Source of the DNA: Membranipora membranacea
Taxonomy: Eukaryota; Bryozoa; Gymnolaemata; Cheilostomatida; Membraniporidae
Assembly (NCBI GenBank): GCA_914767715.1
Contig: OU612065.1
Location: forward strand, 26,662,001 to 26,726,000
Direction of reading: 5' to 3'
DNA: 64,000 nt
Both the position numbers and the translations under genes were made by a program. Every line of letters starts with the position of its first letter. Within the stretch, counting starts at the first letter, position 1. The notes below the pieces were generated by a model. That model was not told the origin of the DNA. It ran no database searches and saw only the letters and a list, made by a program, of their open reading frames with translations. Shown in pieces: positions 12,141 through 41,222 of the stretch.

Positions 12141-12425
12141 ACGACATTTAGACCCAACAATTTAGACCCAACCAAAAATACCCACTACAAAATAAACCCA
12201 ATACAAAATAAACCCAAAACAATATAGACCCACTACAAAATAGACCCAGATTTTCACGATTGACAAAGACTGCAAAATGAAGTCTATATTGTCATAAAAA
12301 GCTCTTTCCTGATTGGCCATCTTTATTAATCTTTCTTTTCCCAACCAACATTAGTCAAGCTCACTATTTTTATTGGCTTAATTCTCGATACAAAAAAGAC
12401 CCAGCTATTTCATTGGTTCTCAATT
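12141..12425 (+). repeat. TAGACCCA-rich dispersed element, copy A
   Basis: The unit TAGACCCA, with variants TAAACCCA and TACCCA, repeats about eight times in roughly 110 bp. A core follows with ACGATTGACAAAGACTGC and CTGATTGGCCAT, then a terminal AGACCCAGCTATTTCATTGG. A copy in reverse orientation is at about 16482-16768. Several ATTGG/CCAAT sequences lie in the core. No open frame. Confidence 0.7.
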
Positions 12426-14179
12426 AACTATATTGTACTGTATGATCAACTCCATTTTGTGATAAACATTATTATTCTGAATGTGACTGTAAGAGGTTGT
12501 CTTCTTTTCACGAACGGGTAGGAAACTTCAAAGCTGGAAAAGGTAAAACAGAAATGTCAAAGAAATGTCATGATATTTCAGTAAACTATTCACCATTGAT
12601 CGTTAGGTGTGTGCGGTGCACAAATCCACGGGTGTTCCTTACATCTCTAACCGGTGAGGGACAAGACCATCAAAACAGACCGCTGGAGATGGGTGTGGCA
12701 AGACTGTTGTAGGCATTATTTCGTGTTGTAAGATTATGATGATGTAACAACAATCCAACAGGGAACACAGCTTGCAACACCACTGAAGTTTTGCAGTTGC
12801 TGTCTCATTGATTTAGTTTTCGCAAAAGAAATGATACCGATCGAGAATGTTTCACCATCATTTTCTGTGCTACCATTTACGGTATACCTATCTACTACAC
12901 TTCAACTCCAATCATATCACAAACCAATTGAATAAGTTATAAAAACGAGCTTTACCACTTGTAGTTCATTTTCAATCTGTTCTGAAATGAAGTCACGACT
13001 CTTGTTGGATCATTGAGACTTTTTCCATTGCCCGAGCTTGCCAAATTTCACTGCTTTTTATGGTTACAAGATATTAAATCAAATGACACCTAACCATCTA
13101 TGAGTAATTAAGAATAATTATTCACATTGTTTTCCGAATATAGGGATATATATTAATTATATCAACAAAATTGCAATAGTTTTCAACAGTTTTCCACAAC
13201 ATCACTATCTTTCAACCACTTCATATAGAATTAAAGATGTCCACCCATAAATCCTTGTTTTTTATCCTATTGTAAAACTCTAATAAAATGTATTTTATTT
13301 GTATGATTCTGAGTTGGTCAATTAGACAAACTCAGAAGAAAAATGTTGAGATAAATAATTATCAACAGAGGTGATAAAGAAAAAAGGGGCGGCAAAGGGC
13401 TTGGACCCCCGCCACAATTTCAAAAGCCCAAAGTTTAAATCTTGAATCAAACCTAAATTTATGCAATGAGACTTTTAGTTTTCATAACTGATTTTCTAGG
13501 GTTGAAATTCAGCGTTGAAATTCAACATTGATCGTAATTGTTAGGATCAAATCCTTTGCTACCTGATTTGGGAAGAACATTTTTATTTATGAATTGTTTT
13601 TGGATGCATTGAGACATTTGACGGATCATTTAACTTAGGAAATTATCATCGGTATTATTTAGCATGTATTATATCCAACAGTGAAAATGTCAGACAGTAG
13701 CAGAAGATAGCTGGCTTTTCAGAAAGCTGTTTGTTCTGATCTTTGACTAGGTACCATTTTATTTCACTGGCTATAACTAATATGACATGATTTGTCCAAC
13801 AGCCAGGAGATTATTATGTTAGGTAACGGCTTGGCCCCAAGGAAGCCAGAAACCCTGGCCTACTGTACACATAGAATGTACCATGATATATATTTCCGCT
13901 TAATTTAATAGTTATAAAACAAAAATCTACTCCAGGAACTATTTTAATATCAGTGTATCGGGTTCTTATGCTATGAAATGGTTGTCTTCTCCAATCACTT
14001 ATTGTAAGAGTTTGAATTTGAATTGAAAGTTTGAATATTTTAATTTCCCCGGAATAGGAATGATCGATAACTCTCTAGAAAGATGACAGCCCGATTGTTT
14101 GCGGACACAAAAACATGATGCAATAATATTGAACTTAAAGCGATTCCTATTAGTGAATTAGATTGATATCTGCTGTGAC

Positions 14180-14186
14180 TATATAA
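14180..14186 (+). promoter_or_regulatory. TATA-like box before candidate small gene
   Basis: TATATAA lies 44 bp upstream of the ATG at 14230, a spacing that would place a start site near 14210. Such motifs are common by chance in AT-rich DNA, so this counts only together with the exon pattern that follows. Confidence 0.3.
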
Positions 14187-14229
14187 TCGACTGCAGGGAC
14201 ACCAAACAGCAGCTCATTTGGGAATAGCT

Positions 14230-14824
14230 ATGGTGAAGGTAGTGTTTTGTGCAATTTTCTTAGATTGATTATTTTTTGAATAATTATAATTAACTAAATG
14301 CATATTCTATACCAAGAACTTGATTATTGAATTACTCAGAATTATACACATTGAATTCCATACGAAGGGAGTGAAGAGTATTCCGTCAGAGAAAGTGGCG
14401 AAGTAAGTTTATCACAGTTGGGATTCTTATTAAAATTGCGTGGCAATATTCATGATTGAAATTCTTTTCATAAAATAATTTTTATAAATTTATAATGGTT
14501 CAAGGCAAAGCTAGGTTACATGTACTTGGTTACATCGACTGATCATCGATTGTAATTTTTCAAAGCTCAACTGTCATTGGCGAGACTGCCAATGGTATCT
14601 CCTGTGGAGGACCAAGCGAATCTTGTGTCTTATTGGAGGTGAAGTTATTACTACATATATTGAATTGTCCTAGCGAGGATTTAGCCAGAGGAATACCGAT
14701 TATTTATTATAAGTAACACTAATTTTGAATTTCAATCCAGTATTTCATAACTGCAGTCATATTTATCCTCATATTACTCATAATCATATTTGACATGTAT
14801 ATCAAATTTCAGACGGTTCTTTAA
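14230..14824 (+). CDS. Candidate small single-pass membrane protein, tentative
   Basis: I do not recognise this gene. Three exon-like segments join in one open frame: 14340-14402 (acceptor CAG, donor GTAAGT), 14566-14638 (acceptor AAAG, donor GTGAAG) and 14741-14824 (acceptor CCAG, stop TAA). In the first and last only one frame is open. The protein would read IPSEKVAN, STVIGETANGISCGGPSE, SCVLLE, then a strongly hydrophobic run FITAVIFILILLIII, ending DMYIKFQTVL. That suggests a short protein with one membrane span and a brief tail. The likely start exon has ATG at 14230 (MVK), but its best donor (AAG then GTAGTG) gives the wrong phase unless a weak donor at 14244 or a weak acceptor near 14367 is used. 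It could be chance in AT-rich DNA. Confidence 0.3.
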
Positions 14825-16481
14825 CTTTTAGAGTATGGGCTACCACTTGCGACTCAACTGTATTTTTTAGGCCCAACCCCTGTAAGGCACACATGATCAC
14901 GCAAATGATTGCTTAGGTTTATTCAAAGCTCAATGGGAGTGCTAAACATTACACATAACAAAATTACACCATTACCCACAATTACACAATATAGAACCAC
15001 AATTAACCTTGTTTTAAAACAACCAAAGCGATAATTATAGTATTTTTATTTGATTTTTAAATATATATGATAAACACAAGAAGTGTTTAGGACGGGATCC
15101 AAAGCTCTTATAATTAATACAAAAGCTTCAAGGGACCGAGCGTTTTTTGTCCCTCCCAATACGCGCTGTGAGCTGATACAGCTCTGTGGTAGTGGTACAC
15201 TATTGATATCCTTTTCATGGATGGTTTATTTATGTCAAATTCGCAGATGAATAATTTGTGTTCATGTTAGTATGTTGCAACTTACTGAATCTCCCCAAAA
15301 CAAGCTGAATATTCATAATTGCGAACAATATCATTATTCTTGTTTTAAAATTGTCGGATATTCCCACTAGGGGCCCAGACACCCCAGCAGAACACTCACC
15401 TCTCAGCTAATATTGATAATATTCAACAGGTTTAGTTATGGAGTCTCCCATCCTGCTGTGATAGTGAGCAGTTGGCAACTCCATACAAAAGGTGTCAACT
15501 TTTATTCATTCAGATTTGTCCCGTTATTTTCAAAATAAGATTTTGCTGCATAAAGAGTTAGTGCATTTTAAAAGTGACTCATAGTTGATGTGCCCGTTCA
15601 ATTTTAAATCAGTTTTTATTTTTGAGTAATAAATTCAAACAAGTCAAAATACTTTTGTCTTTGTTTCCAAAGCCAGCTAACCCTAAAAAAGAACAATCCT
15701 AGTGTACTCCAAAGGGCTCTCAAGGAAAAACCACTTGGCCGGATTTCCACCCACGTTTATATGTAACAGGAAATCATAATTTGGGTAATCTTGGTTGGCC
15801 TAGGTGTGAAAGCGGAAATTGGGTTTGTCAAAATATAGATCTTGATATAAAAATGATATCCATTGTTGATCGAATATTAAATGTAAAAAACTAGCTCGGG
15901 AAAATTGAACTTCCACAATTAAAAAGGGGATTTTCAAGGAGATCAAATGCAAATGGTGATCTAGCAAGAGCATGTGCAGGATGTGTGAACCCGTCTTTTG
16001 GGCTTCCAAACTCGGTATCAGATCGCCTCATCTCCGGCAAAAAGGTTTGGAGTCTGGATGGTATGTTTTCTCTGTTTTCCTGCTAGATCCTTTGCTAAAT
16101 CGCGCTGTATCACCTGGTTGTGAGCTATGAGTACAGAGGAACAACTTCATATATACCTATTCTCCAAAAAAATAGCGATCTTGTTGCACATAAATATTTT
16201 TCTGTGAACTAACTTATCCCATGCCAATCATTTTTGTATCTCCGCCCTTTTATATTGCCAGACAATAGAGGCTTTTATATAGTATGCCATGCCATACCAT
16301 CAATAAAGAAATTTTCATCATCATTATCAAACATATTGCATGGTATTTTTAGGGAGGGATCTTTATGCATAAGCTTTTTTATTTTGAAGTTAGCTATCCA
16401 TTCTTAAACAGGGGACAACTTCTACAATCTATCTGTGGTCGATAGCTGGAATCATTGCTTGAATGCAAAATATTAAAGTAA

Positions 16482-16768
16482 TCTGATAGCCAATGAATTT
16501 GCTGGGTCTATTTGGTTACCTGTATTTAGCCAATCATTGCAATGGGTCTAAATAATTGGGTTGGAAAAAGCAAAATGAGTAAATATGGCCAATCAGGAGA
16601 TAGCTATCACATGAGTATAGACTTGATTTGCAGTCTTTATCAATCGTAATAAATTGGGTCTAATTATTGTACTGGGTCTATTTTGTAGTGGGTCTAATTT
16701 GTATTGGGTTTTTTTGTTTGGGTCTAACATGTGATAGGTCTATCTGCATGGGTCTAATTGTCGCAATA
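16482..16768 (-). repeat. TAGACCCA-rich dispersed element, copy B
   Basis: This is the reverse-complement relative of the element at 12141-12425. On the minus strand it opens with spaced TAGACCCA units, then carries the core ACGATTGATAAAGACTGC and CTGATTGGCCAT in the same order, and ends with AATAGACCCAGCAAATTCATTGGC. Copies A and B differ by many substitutions, so neither is a recent insertion. Confidence 0.7.
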
Positions 16769-17706
16769 CCCTTACGATATTCACAGCACTTGCTATCACT
16801 TGCACTCACTCACTCCCATTTCCTAGTCAAACTGAAAAGTATGTGAATTAGTAACAATCAATGCTCAATTTATCCGTAAGTAAATGAGTGATTACAGCAT
16901 CAATCTTTAATAAAGGATCCATATATATAGGTTTATTTTTGTCAGTCTGGTGGTATGGTTCAACATTAACCCAACAACAACTTGTGTGGTTGATGAATGA
17001 TAGATATAATTGTACTGTAGTAGTAATGAATGTAGCTGGAAAGTAGTAAGTATACTACTAAACTGTGTGTATGTATTTGTGTATGTATTTGTATGTGTTT
17101 AATCAATGAGTACTATTACTCCTAGGTATTATGGATGGATTATCACTCTTTGTAATTTGTTACACTAAGTTACTCACTCACTGCTCTACAAACATTACTT
17201 ACTAAATTACTAACTCAAATTGCTAACTTAATTAGATGTAACAACACAAGTGACACACCATAGGACTTGGAGAAGTGAAAGGGATATTTTTTTACTGTAA
17301 AATTTCTTCATCACCTTCAATGGATCATCAACATGATCCTGTATTGTTGTATGTGGGCCTAAACGTAGATGGAGTCTTCGCATTCAAAGAACTAATACTA
17401 CTGACAGTGTTTCAGGAAGGGCGGAAAATGCCATCACTATCTATTGTTTGTTGGTTCACTGTTGGAATAAGACAAGGGTTATTAGCTTCAATTTTAACCT
17501 CTATTATTCTATGGAGCATTGTCCAAAGCTAGCTGAATTTTAGATCTTGTAGTCCTTGCGCTGAACTTATGCAATGGGTAACTTGTGTGTCTGGTGAACA
17601 TGTAATACCGATGACAATCTCTAAAGTTAAGAATTTAGTTGTATGCCCTATTTACAGGATCACTCATCTAGTCTGTTACTCGGATCTGGTGACATTTCAT
17701 GCTCAT

Positions 17707-17805
17707 GCCCATAGGAGTTACAATCTAGTATACTTTGCCTATGTTCATGGTCACAGACATAGGCAGAGTATACATACTTGCAACTCCAAGTGCTATGCTA
17801 TGGGC
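17707..17805. repeat. Long imperfect hairpin
   Basis: The left arm holds AGTATACTTTGCCTATG and the right arm CATAGGCAGAGTATACA, paired over 17 bp with two mismatches around a loop of about 14 bases. Pairing continues outward with small bulges through GAGTT/AACTC to GCCCATAG/CTATGGGC. The overall size (about 100 nt) is within the range of animal microRNA precursors, but a folded-back MITE fragment is as likely. Confidence 0.45.
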
Positions 17806-18463
17806 CAGTTCATACAATATAGATACTATGTCAGTTTAACACATTAGGCTGGGTATTTCAATTCTATTCTTTTTGATCTCATTTGATAGATGCTTTTGGC
17901 AACTTTGGAAGAGTGAGGAAATAAAAAGGGTGGGTGTACTTTAGTAGAAGACCAAGATAAGATAAGCACCTTAATTGGGGTTCACTACGAGATATTATGA
18001 GGCCGTATGGGTCTCTTGATTGGCTATAGATTGTCAGGGAATCGATCAAGGATATACCATCTAGATTGTTACTAGTATGTTGTACTCTAACACAAAATGA
18101 CTTTATCTTTTTCTAGACTAGAAGAGCGATAGAGAGAAAGCTGAGCTGATAATTACACAATACTTAGTGTTCGTCTCATCTTTACGACACGATATTGTTC
18201 TTCTCAAACTTTGGTTCATCAATTTGGATAAAGATAGACACCATATTGAAATAATATACAACCCAGCAGCAGGAGTGTATTTGGATTTTGCTCATACCTC
18301 GGATATTGATTGAATTCTCAACGACACCAGGCAACGTGGTAGTAGTGTTGGCTTCTTTGCCGAGTTGTAAGGCGCCAATGACAACTAGTAAAGTTCACCA
18401 TTGAGATTACGTTTACCTGCTGGATGGTTGGATGGATAAGAACTGTGTAGGACTATTATCATC

Positions 18464-35159
<16,696 letters not shown>

Positions 35160-36190
35160 AAGCTTCAAATCTACAATTCTCTTCTTACTGTACAGACTAG
35201 TAGTCTGGGTCATATATGAAGACCAACCAGGTATTCTATAGTAGGCCAGTGCTACTGCAGATTAAGATGTGGTGCTATTATTCACTAGATAGCAGCTGAA
35301 ACCCAAACGATGAGGCGATGTTAGACTTCATCTTGAAACAACGGATAGCAAATCCAGGTTATGTATGTTGCTGCAGACATTACTTCTAATGTTGCTGAAA
35401 TTTCTAGTCCTAGTGAGTGTGTATTGAAGCGTTTATCGAATTTAGTCCCAAGTAGAACTTAAGACTGCCAGCTACTACGTATGTACTGTACTATCCCAAA
35501 TACTGGCTGGGACAGTCCATTTTGTTGTAAACGCTGGCGTTTGCACCACACTTTACTCAATGGTATTGGTGTTGTAGTTCTGCACGAAATGTAGTCGATA
35601 TACAAACTCATTCAGATGAATTTCTATTTTGTAGCTATGATGAATTTATGACTCAAATGTTTATTATGTGACTAGTCAACCTATGTATTTTGTATTGTGG
35701 CTTTTTTGTAACTAACTTTTTATTGTCATAAGGGGTAACATTCTACTTTATAGATGCTGCATCTTGCCTCATTTAAACTTTGTTCAAGCTGGCAGCACAA
35801 TTTATCTTCTGCATTTTAGTTAAGGCTTAGTGCTACAGTATTTCAAATGGGCAATGAGATGCATGTTACACTTAATGAGGAAGCAAAATTGAGAATTTTG
35901 ATGACTTTTTGATATAATGTACTGCAGAAGTTCAGATCACTCGTTTGAATAATGTATTGTTTCTTTTGGCTGTCCCCTGAAGTTTGTTGTTTTGTGTACC
36001 AAACTGCGCAAACTCATTGTTGTTCATCTTCTGATAAAACTAATAAGTTGTTCCTAAAGTTGAAGTTGTGCTCTCCGTGTTGTTCATCGGGCAACTCCAA
36101 GCAATGGTATTATTACAATGATAGGACTTAACTCAATCATTGCTATTAATGTTCTGGTATCATGTGCAGCAGTCTATGGGTCTGATACCC

Positions 36191-36196
36191 AATAAA
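36191..36196 (+). terminator. Probable poly(A) signal of GRK
   Basis: AATAAA lies about 1.03 kb after the GRK stop codon, with AATAC and a T-rich stretch (TTTTTTTT near 36213) following. This would give a 3' UTR of about 1 kb, which explains the gene-free stretch 35160-36200. Confidence 0.5.
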
Positions 36197-36978
36197 CTAT
36201 AATACAGCGTAGGTTTTTTTTTACAAATTTTGATCAACCAACCAGGCAACCCTCATAATAATGATTACTAGTCCATACATGTATGTACCTAATGATAGAC
36301 TCGGAGGATAGTTTTTGTCAGTTTTCTCGGTTTCTGCTCAAAAGATAATTTTTTTTGTGCAGCAGAAATGGATGACTGTATAGATTCAATAAATGGATAT
36401 TTCCTGTCATTCAGTGAGTTATGGTGATATTGAGCTGTTGTAAAACTTTGTTAGCATTTATTATCTGCAATACTGAAACATGCTGCTACCCTATCTCTCT
36501 CAACAGCCGAAAGCTTCTCACAAAAAATAAAAATGCAAAAATATACATTTGACAATAAATACTCTAAATTTGAATAAATATATGAAAATAAAATAAGCTA
36601 GAAAGACTTCTCTCATTTCTTGTCTGGAAGAAAATACTAGTTGAGCCTAAAATGATGCTACTCTGTGGTGGTAACTTAACTTGTGTAGTATTATTCTAGT
36701 GATTGCCTAAAGATTGTCAAACAGTCCAGCTATTTGATTTCAACAAACGACCCAGTCATTATGGCTTATCCATCAAATAATCTTGAAGATATAATATCAG
36801 TTCAGATAGAGATTACTACGAACAGAAACCCTGCTTCGGCTCATACAATACAATGGCTAAGAAGTCAGTTGTAATTTCGAGTTCAAAATCTCTTGGGTAC
36901 AACTGTGCAAGACGTAATGGCCTAGTTTCCTAATAATTCAGTCAGTATGGCAAAGATTGTTTTGTGCAGTTCTTATAG

Positions 36979-39900
36979 TCAATGTACAGGGATGTCATGA
37001 TGGTCATCTTCATCACCGATAATGATTGTACGACCATCATCTACATACTGGAAGCTAGCTAGATTATGACTGTTATCCCCTCTCGGATCCTCAGTCAAGG
37101 CAGCGATGTATTCATCTACTGTCGTCTCTGTACACTGAGCAATAAACCTGATAAATGGTCTCATATCACCTGTAATCAATGATATAAACAGTTACATTAG
37201 ATGTGTCTATCAAATGAAGATCAAGCATGTTCCAAATTGCCTGCATATAGAGTTCCTAGCCACTGTTGGCTAACCAGTAGAATGGAAATGACAAAAATGA
37301 GGAGAAATTACATCAAACTTGATCTATATCATGTTATGTAAGATGAGTCTATCAACCCTTACTCATTATTTTACGCTCTCAAATATGAGGGAAGCGGTTT
37401 AAAACAGGATTGCCGGTACAAATGCCGCAGGCCACAACTCCGCTTTTGTGCCTTATGGCTTACCGAAGAAACTGGTAACACAAACAGGAGGGTCTTTAAA
37501 TTAAAAACTGCCAAAATCGCAATCTGATCGCTCACTCAGTGAGTGAGACCTGCCGGGGTGTCGCTCACTCACTGATGGATATATAGATTCTGAGTGAGTG
37601 ATTCGGGAGTGATTTTGCCTAATTTAAAGGCCAAGTGAGTGATAGTTTTGAGCAATGTGATAATTCGCTTTAGTAAATTATCACTCATTTTTATTGAAAG
37701 ACCCCGCTGGAAAGAGTTATAAATCTATTGACTTCCTCACCTCTGTTTGCTGTTTCCAAATGCTTATAATATTCATGCTTTTGCTCCACTCTTATCATCA
37801 CCGGTGGATAGCCAGCATGCATCAGCACCAAATTCATGAGTAGGCGGGACGTCCTGCCATTCCCGTCATAGAACGGATGTATTGTTACTAGTTTATAATG
37901 AGCTATGGCAGATAGTTTGATAGGATGAAGCTCAGCTGTCTCATCAGAATTCAACCAGTCAATGAACTCTTCCATCAGCGCCTGAAATGAGGTAATTGAT
38001 GAACAAGACATGTAACTGGAAATGTATACAGAAATTGTGAAGTCACAAAGAACATCATTAGCTGTCCTTTGTGTCTGAAGATGACTTCTGGTAAAGCTAT
38101 TCTCTCCATGTACTCCTGTTTCTGCTGAGAGTCTGCCAACTTCCAATGGGGATCAGCTTGTCTTTTAGATTTTTCTTTACAATATATTTCAATCTCAATC
38201 TTGGTCGACCGATACCCTATTTTCCTTCTCAAAGAACATAAATACCGCAATTGTCTGTGTAACAAACAGCAGGTAGCAATGGTCACACAACACAATGCAA
38301 ACTCTTTACCTGCACTTCCCCTGGGCGAGGAGGGATGAAGTCACCAACAAACACCTGAGTGTTTCTGATCTGACCAGCTTCAATTGGATCAACGAATCCG
38401 AGCACCCTCCGGTGTATCTCTAGCACATCCTGCAGAGTTATTTTTCCTATTCTATTGAGAAGTGTGCTGTTTATATAACTAAGAGCTGCATCCAAACCGA
38501 TGACCTGTAAAACATGTGCAATTATACTATTATCTAATCCTATTTATGCATGCAAGGCAAATTTTTTCACAAGCAGAGTATATGTACCAGCAACATAACA
38601 ATACAATCAATCGATCAACAGGAGTGAATAATGAATATGTGAGAAAAAACTTATAACCAGCAGTGTCATATCGGTTAACACTAGCCGTTAACGAATCACA
38701 CTTCACAGTATTTGGCAATCATGTTCAACAATAATACACTGACACGTGTTATTCAAGTGTGCCACCTTGCTTTGTCTTTGCAAAAATTCACAGTAAATTA
38801 TTAGGCATACCTCGCTATGTTCACTAATACTTTTTCCAGCAATAGTCATTCTAGTCTCTACAATGGCTCTGGTTTGATGTAAGTTTAGAGTGTTTCCTTC
38901 TATAGCTATAGTATGGTATATGTGCTTGTAATATATTTCTTTTTTCAGCCGACGCAGAGCAGGATGATGTTCTGGTATATGTACGAGTAGATCTCTTTTC
39001 ATCTCAATTCTACAAAAAAAAAGACATTGATTGATAACAGGGGCGGGAGCTGGGAGTGTATCGCCATATATCAGCGAAAACATACAATTGTAATTATCTT
39101 GTAGTTGAGGCTGGTGACTCATTTTCATGGCTGGTATTCAGAGGTTCCAGCAGGAGGAGTTTGGTAGAACTTGGGATCACGCAGCAACCCGCCACCCGCG
39201 CAGGACCACGGCGGTGAAAGGTGACCATTCAAAGGTTACAACGATGCATCGTTGTAAGAAACCAAGCAAGCATGGCTAAGGAGTGGCAATCAAGACTGGG
39301 TTAATTGTCCCATGGAGACAAAGGTAAGTTTATGATCAACAGTACAGTCATCATTTTCAGAAACCTTTCTATGTAGGTGCTGCTGGATGTGTGGCAGGCT
39401 GACAGAAGAGAAGATCATCATGAAAACTGATGTTGTTTCCAGATTCATATGTTTCAAACTAACCTGTTGTAAATATCCCCGTCAATATCATCAACCACTG
39501 GAGCAGTTCTCTTAAGGTTTATCAGCGCCCTAATATGAGTAGGGCACACAATACTGGCCTGGGTGAACATATGATCAGCCATCACAATATCTGTAGGCAT
39601 TAGGAACTCCCCATAAGCATTGAGGATATCTGGATCAAGAGGGTCTAATACAACAGCGTGCTGCAACAACTTCAATGCCTGAAAGTAAAAACAGATTAAA
39701 TATTCGATGTCGATAATACTGAAGACTGATTGCAGTGCAAACAAGATAGGTATTTCCGAAGTTGGCATTTTCCAAATATAGGTATTTTCAAAATAATGCA
39801 TGGCAAAAACTGGCATAACAGCTTATTGCTAACATTATTTTAATTTTAAAGACTTTGAATAAAAGACATACCTTTTCTTTCTTCCCATGCTCCATCATCT

Positions 39901-40765
39901 CCACAGCAGCTTTGAAAGAGGCTTTTGCCTCCGCCCTCATATTGTCTACAACCAAAGATAACTTTAGCCTAAGCCTGCTTTGTTCGGTAGCTGATATAGA
40001 TGTAAGGTTCTGTGATCTTCTTAGTAGCAGAATAACTACTAGACCAAAATCAATGAAACACCAGGCTGAGCAAAAGCAGCATCATTGATATAAGAAGAAC
40101 ACCGAGAAAATATCCGAAAGAAACCGGCCGATTAAGAGAATAAAGGCACTTATAATTCATTTACTAATTAGATCAAAGATTGCTAATATTTTTACACGGT
40201 AAGATCAGGGAATTCTCTCTGGTAAGATCAAGGTGTTACAAAAGTCCTTTGTTGGGACATGTCACATAGAAAGGATGAAACAAATATTGGGCTCTTGTGA
40301 ACTCTTTATCTGTGGTGAAAAAGATCTAGAGACTTTATGGTGGTGATTCTTAGGAGTACCTCTTTATTCAACTTTTAACTCACCACTAACTTTCAGCTTC
40401 TTTTTAACTTTTTGGATAGTTCTGGCATTAAGAGCATCATGTGAAGTGACAGTCTGCTCTGGTAGCATATGACTCTCATCAACTGTGCCACCCCTTCCAT
40501 TTCCAGTTGAACTGAACCAAGAAACATCAGATGGAAACCTAACCAAGCCTTGCTGACGTGGTGGTTTGGAAAAGAGATTGTTCCCAAGAGATTCAGGTTT
40601 AGAGTGTAGTATTTTGTTTATTGTGATCTGTATAACGATCCCAGCAAGCACTGCAGCAGCTATGGATATACAGAATGTGATGTTTGATGATTTGAAAGTA
40701 TTTTGGTGGGTAGCAGTCGTTCTGTGGGCTTGAAAGTGCCCATTTTCCTGGTGCTCTTCACCCAT
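36979..40765 (-). CDS. FICD: Protein adenylyltransferase FICD (Fic domain, ER)
   Basis: FICD attaches and removes AMP on the ER chaperone BiP. Seven exons: 40765-40384, 39945-39872, 39678-39464, about 39010-38811, 38504-38310, 37981-37741 and 37169-36979, giving about 498 residues (human about 458). Residues 28-48 form a single membrane anchor ([18 protein letters not shown]), as in the type II human protein. Two TPR-like repeats follow ([36 protein letters not shown]). The inhibitory helix is intact as TIAIEGN with Glu261, and the Fic motif HPFYDGNGR (390-398) carries catalytic His390. The C-terminal [12 protein letters not shown] is the family's usual end, followed by a longer acidic tail. 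The N-terminal region is longer than in vertebrates. It converges on GRK and diverges from the gene at 41223. One exon border (39010-38811) is uncertain by one base. Confidence 0.96.
37485..37709. mobile_element. MITE in last FICD intron
   Basis: Ends CAGGAGGGTCTTTAAATTAAA and, inverted, CAGCGGGGTCTTTCAATAAAA form imperfect terminal inverted repeats. Inside is a nested inverted repeat made of CTTTAAATTA, CCAAAATCGC-like sequence and GCTCACTCA units facing TGAGTGAGTGATT...TTTAAAG. The right end stops about 32 bp from the splice donor at 37740. No clear target duplication is seen. Confidence 0.6.
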
Positions 40766-41222
40766 GATTCATGTTTAACAACTTACAAGTTTAGATGGGA
40801 ATCATTAACTGTAAACTTAATAAGTTGTGGTTTTTTGTATCGAACCCAACATGCATAATCACTGAGAATCAAGGCTATAGCTTCCGTAACACGGTACTAC
40901 AGGAATAGGATGCTGCAAATCCATTATCACCATATGAGTTGTCTCCACAACCAATAAGATTAGACAACCCAGCACTGCTCTTGCAGGTATTGAGGTCCAG
41001 TATTGGGGTTTCCCTTCAGTTCAATAGATATCCAGTTGGTATTGACCCTTGTAATATACGAATTGCGCATTATCAGCATAATGTACATAGAGCAAGTGAA
41101 GCAAGATAACTGTGAGAACCTGGCCATATGCAGCAATGATGCAATGTAATCGATTGTACACAATTATTGCACATGCTGGAACCGATGAGAAGCTAGTACC
41201 GCCATCAAGTAAATTCCTTAAA
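40766..41222. promoter_or_regulatory. Shared upstream region of FICD and secreted-protein gene
   Basis: The start codons of FICD (minus, 40765) and of the cysteine-rich protein (plus, 41223) are 457 bp apart and face away from each other, so this gap must hold both promoters. No TATA box at a convincing distance was seen for either. Confidence 0.5.

Larger units (their letters stand above)
10141..14160. other. Intergenic stretch, no supported gene
   Basis: No exon-like conserved peptide was recognised on either strand. Contents seen: the inverted repeat pair at 10397-11295, a short CA run near 11576, a long A/T-rich block near 11990-12110, and a TAGACCCA-rich repeat at about 12141-12425. Confidence 0.6.
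14825..18463. other. Intergenic stretch upstream of GRK
   Basis: No conserved coding exon was recognised. Seen are the TAGACCCA element copy B (about 16482-16768), a TGTATGTATTTG short repeat near 17066-17100, and a long imperfect hairpin at 17707-17805. Non-coding first exons of GRK could lie here but cannot be placed from sequence alone. Confidence 0.6.

Noticed and set aside
37520-37680. Clustered GAGTGAGTGA units, considered as a CRISPR-like or satellite array
   Set aside because: The units are nested inverted repeats inside a MITE in an animal intron, not regularly spaced direct repeats.
39127-39279. GC-richer plus-strand frame [16 protein letters not shown] in an FICD intron
   Set aside because: About 50 codons, no homology known to me, and it lies opposite FICD. 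It may be chance or a transposon fragment.
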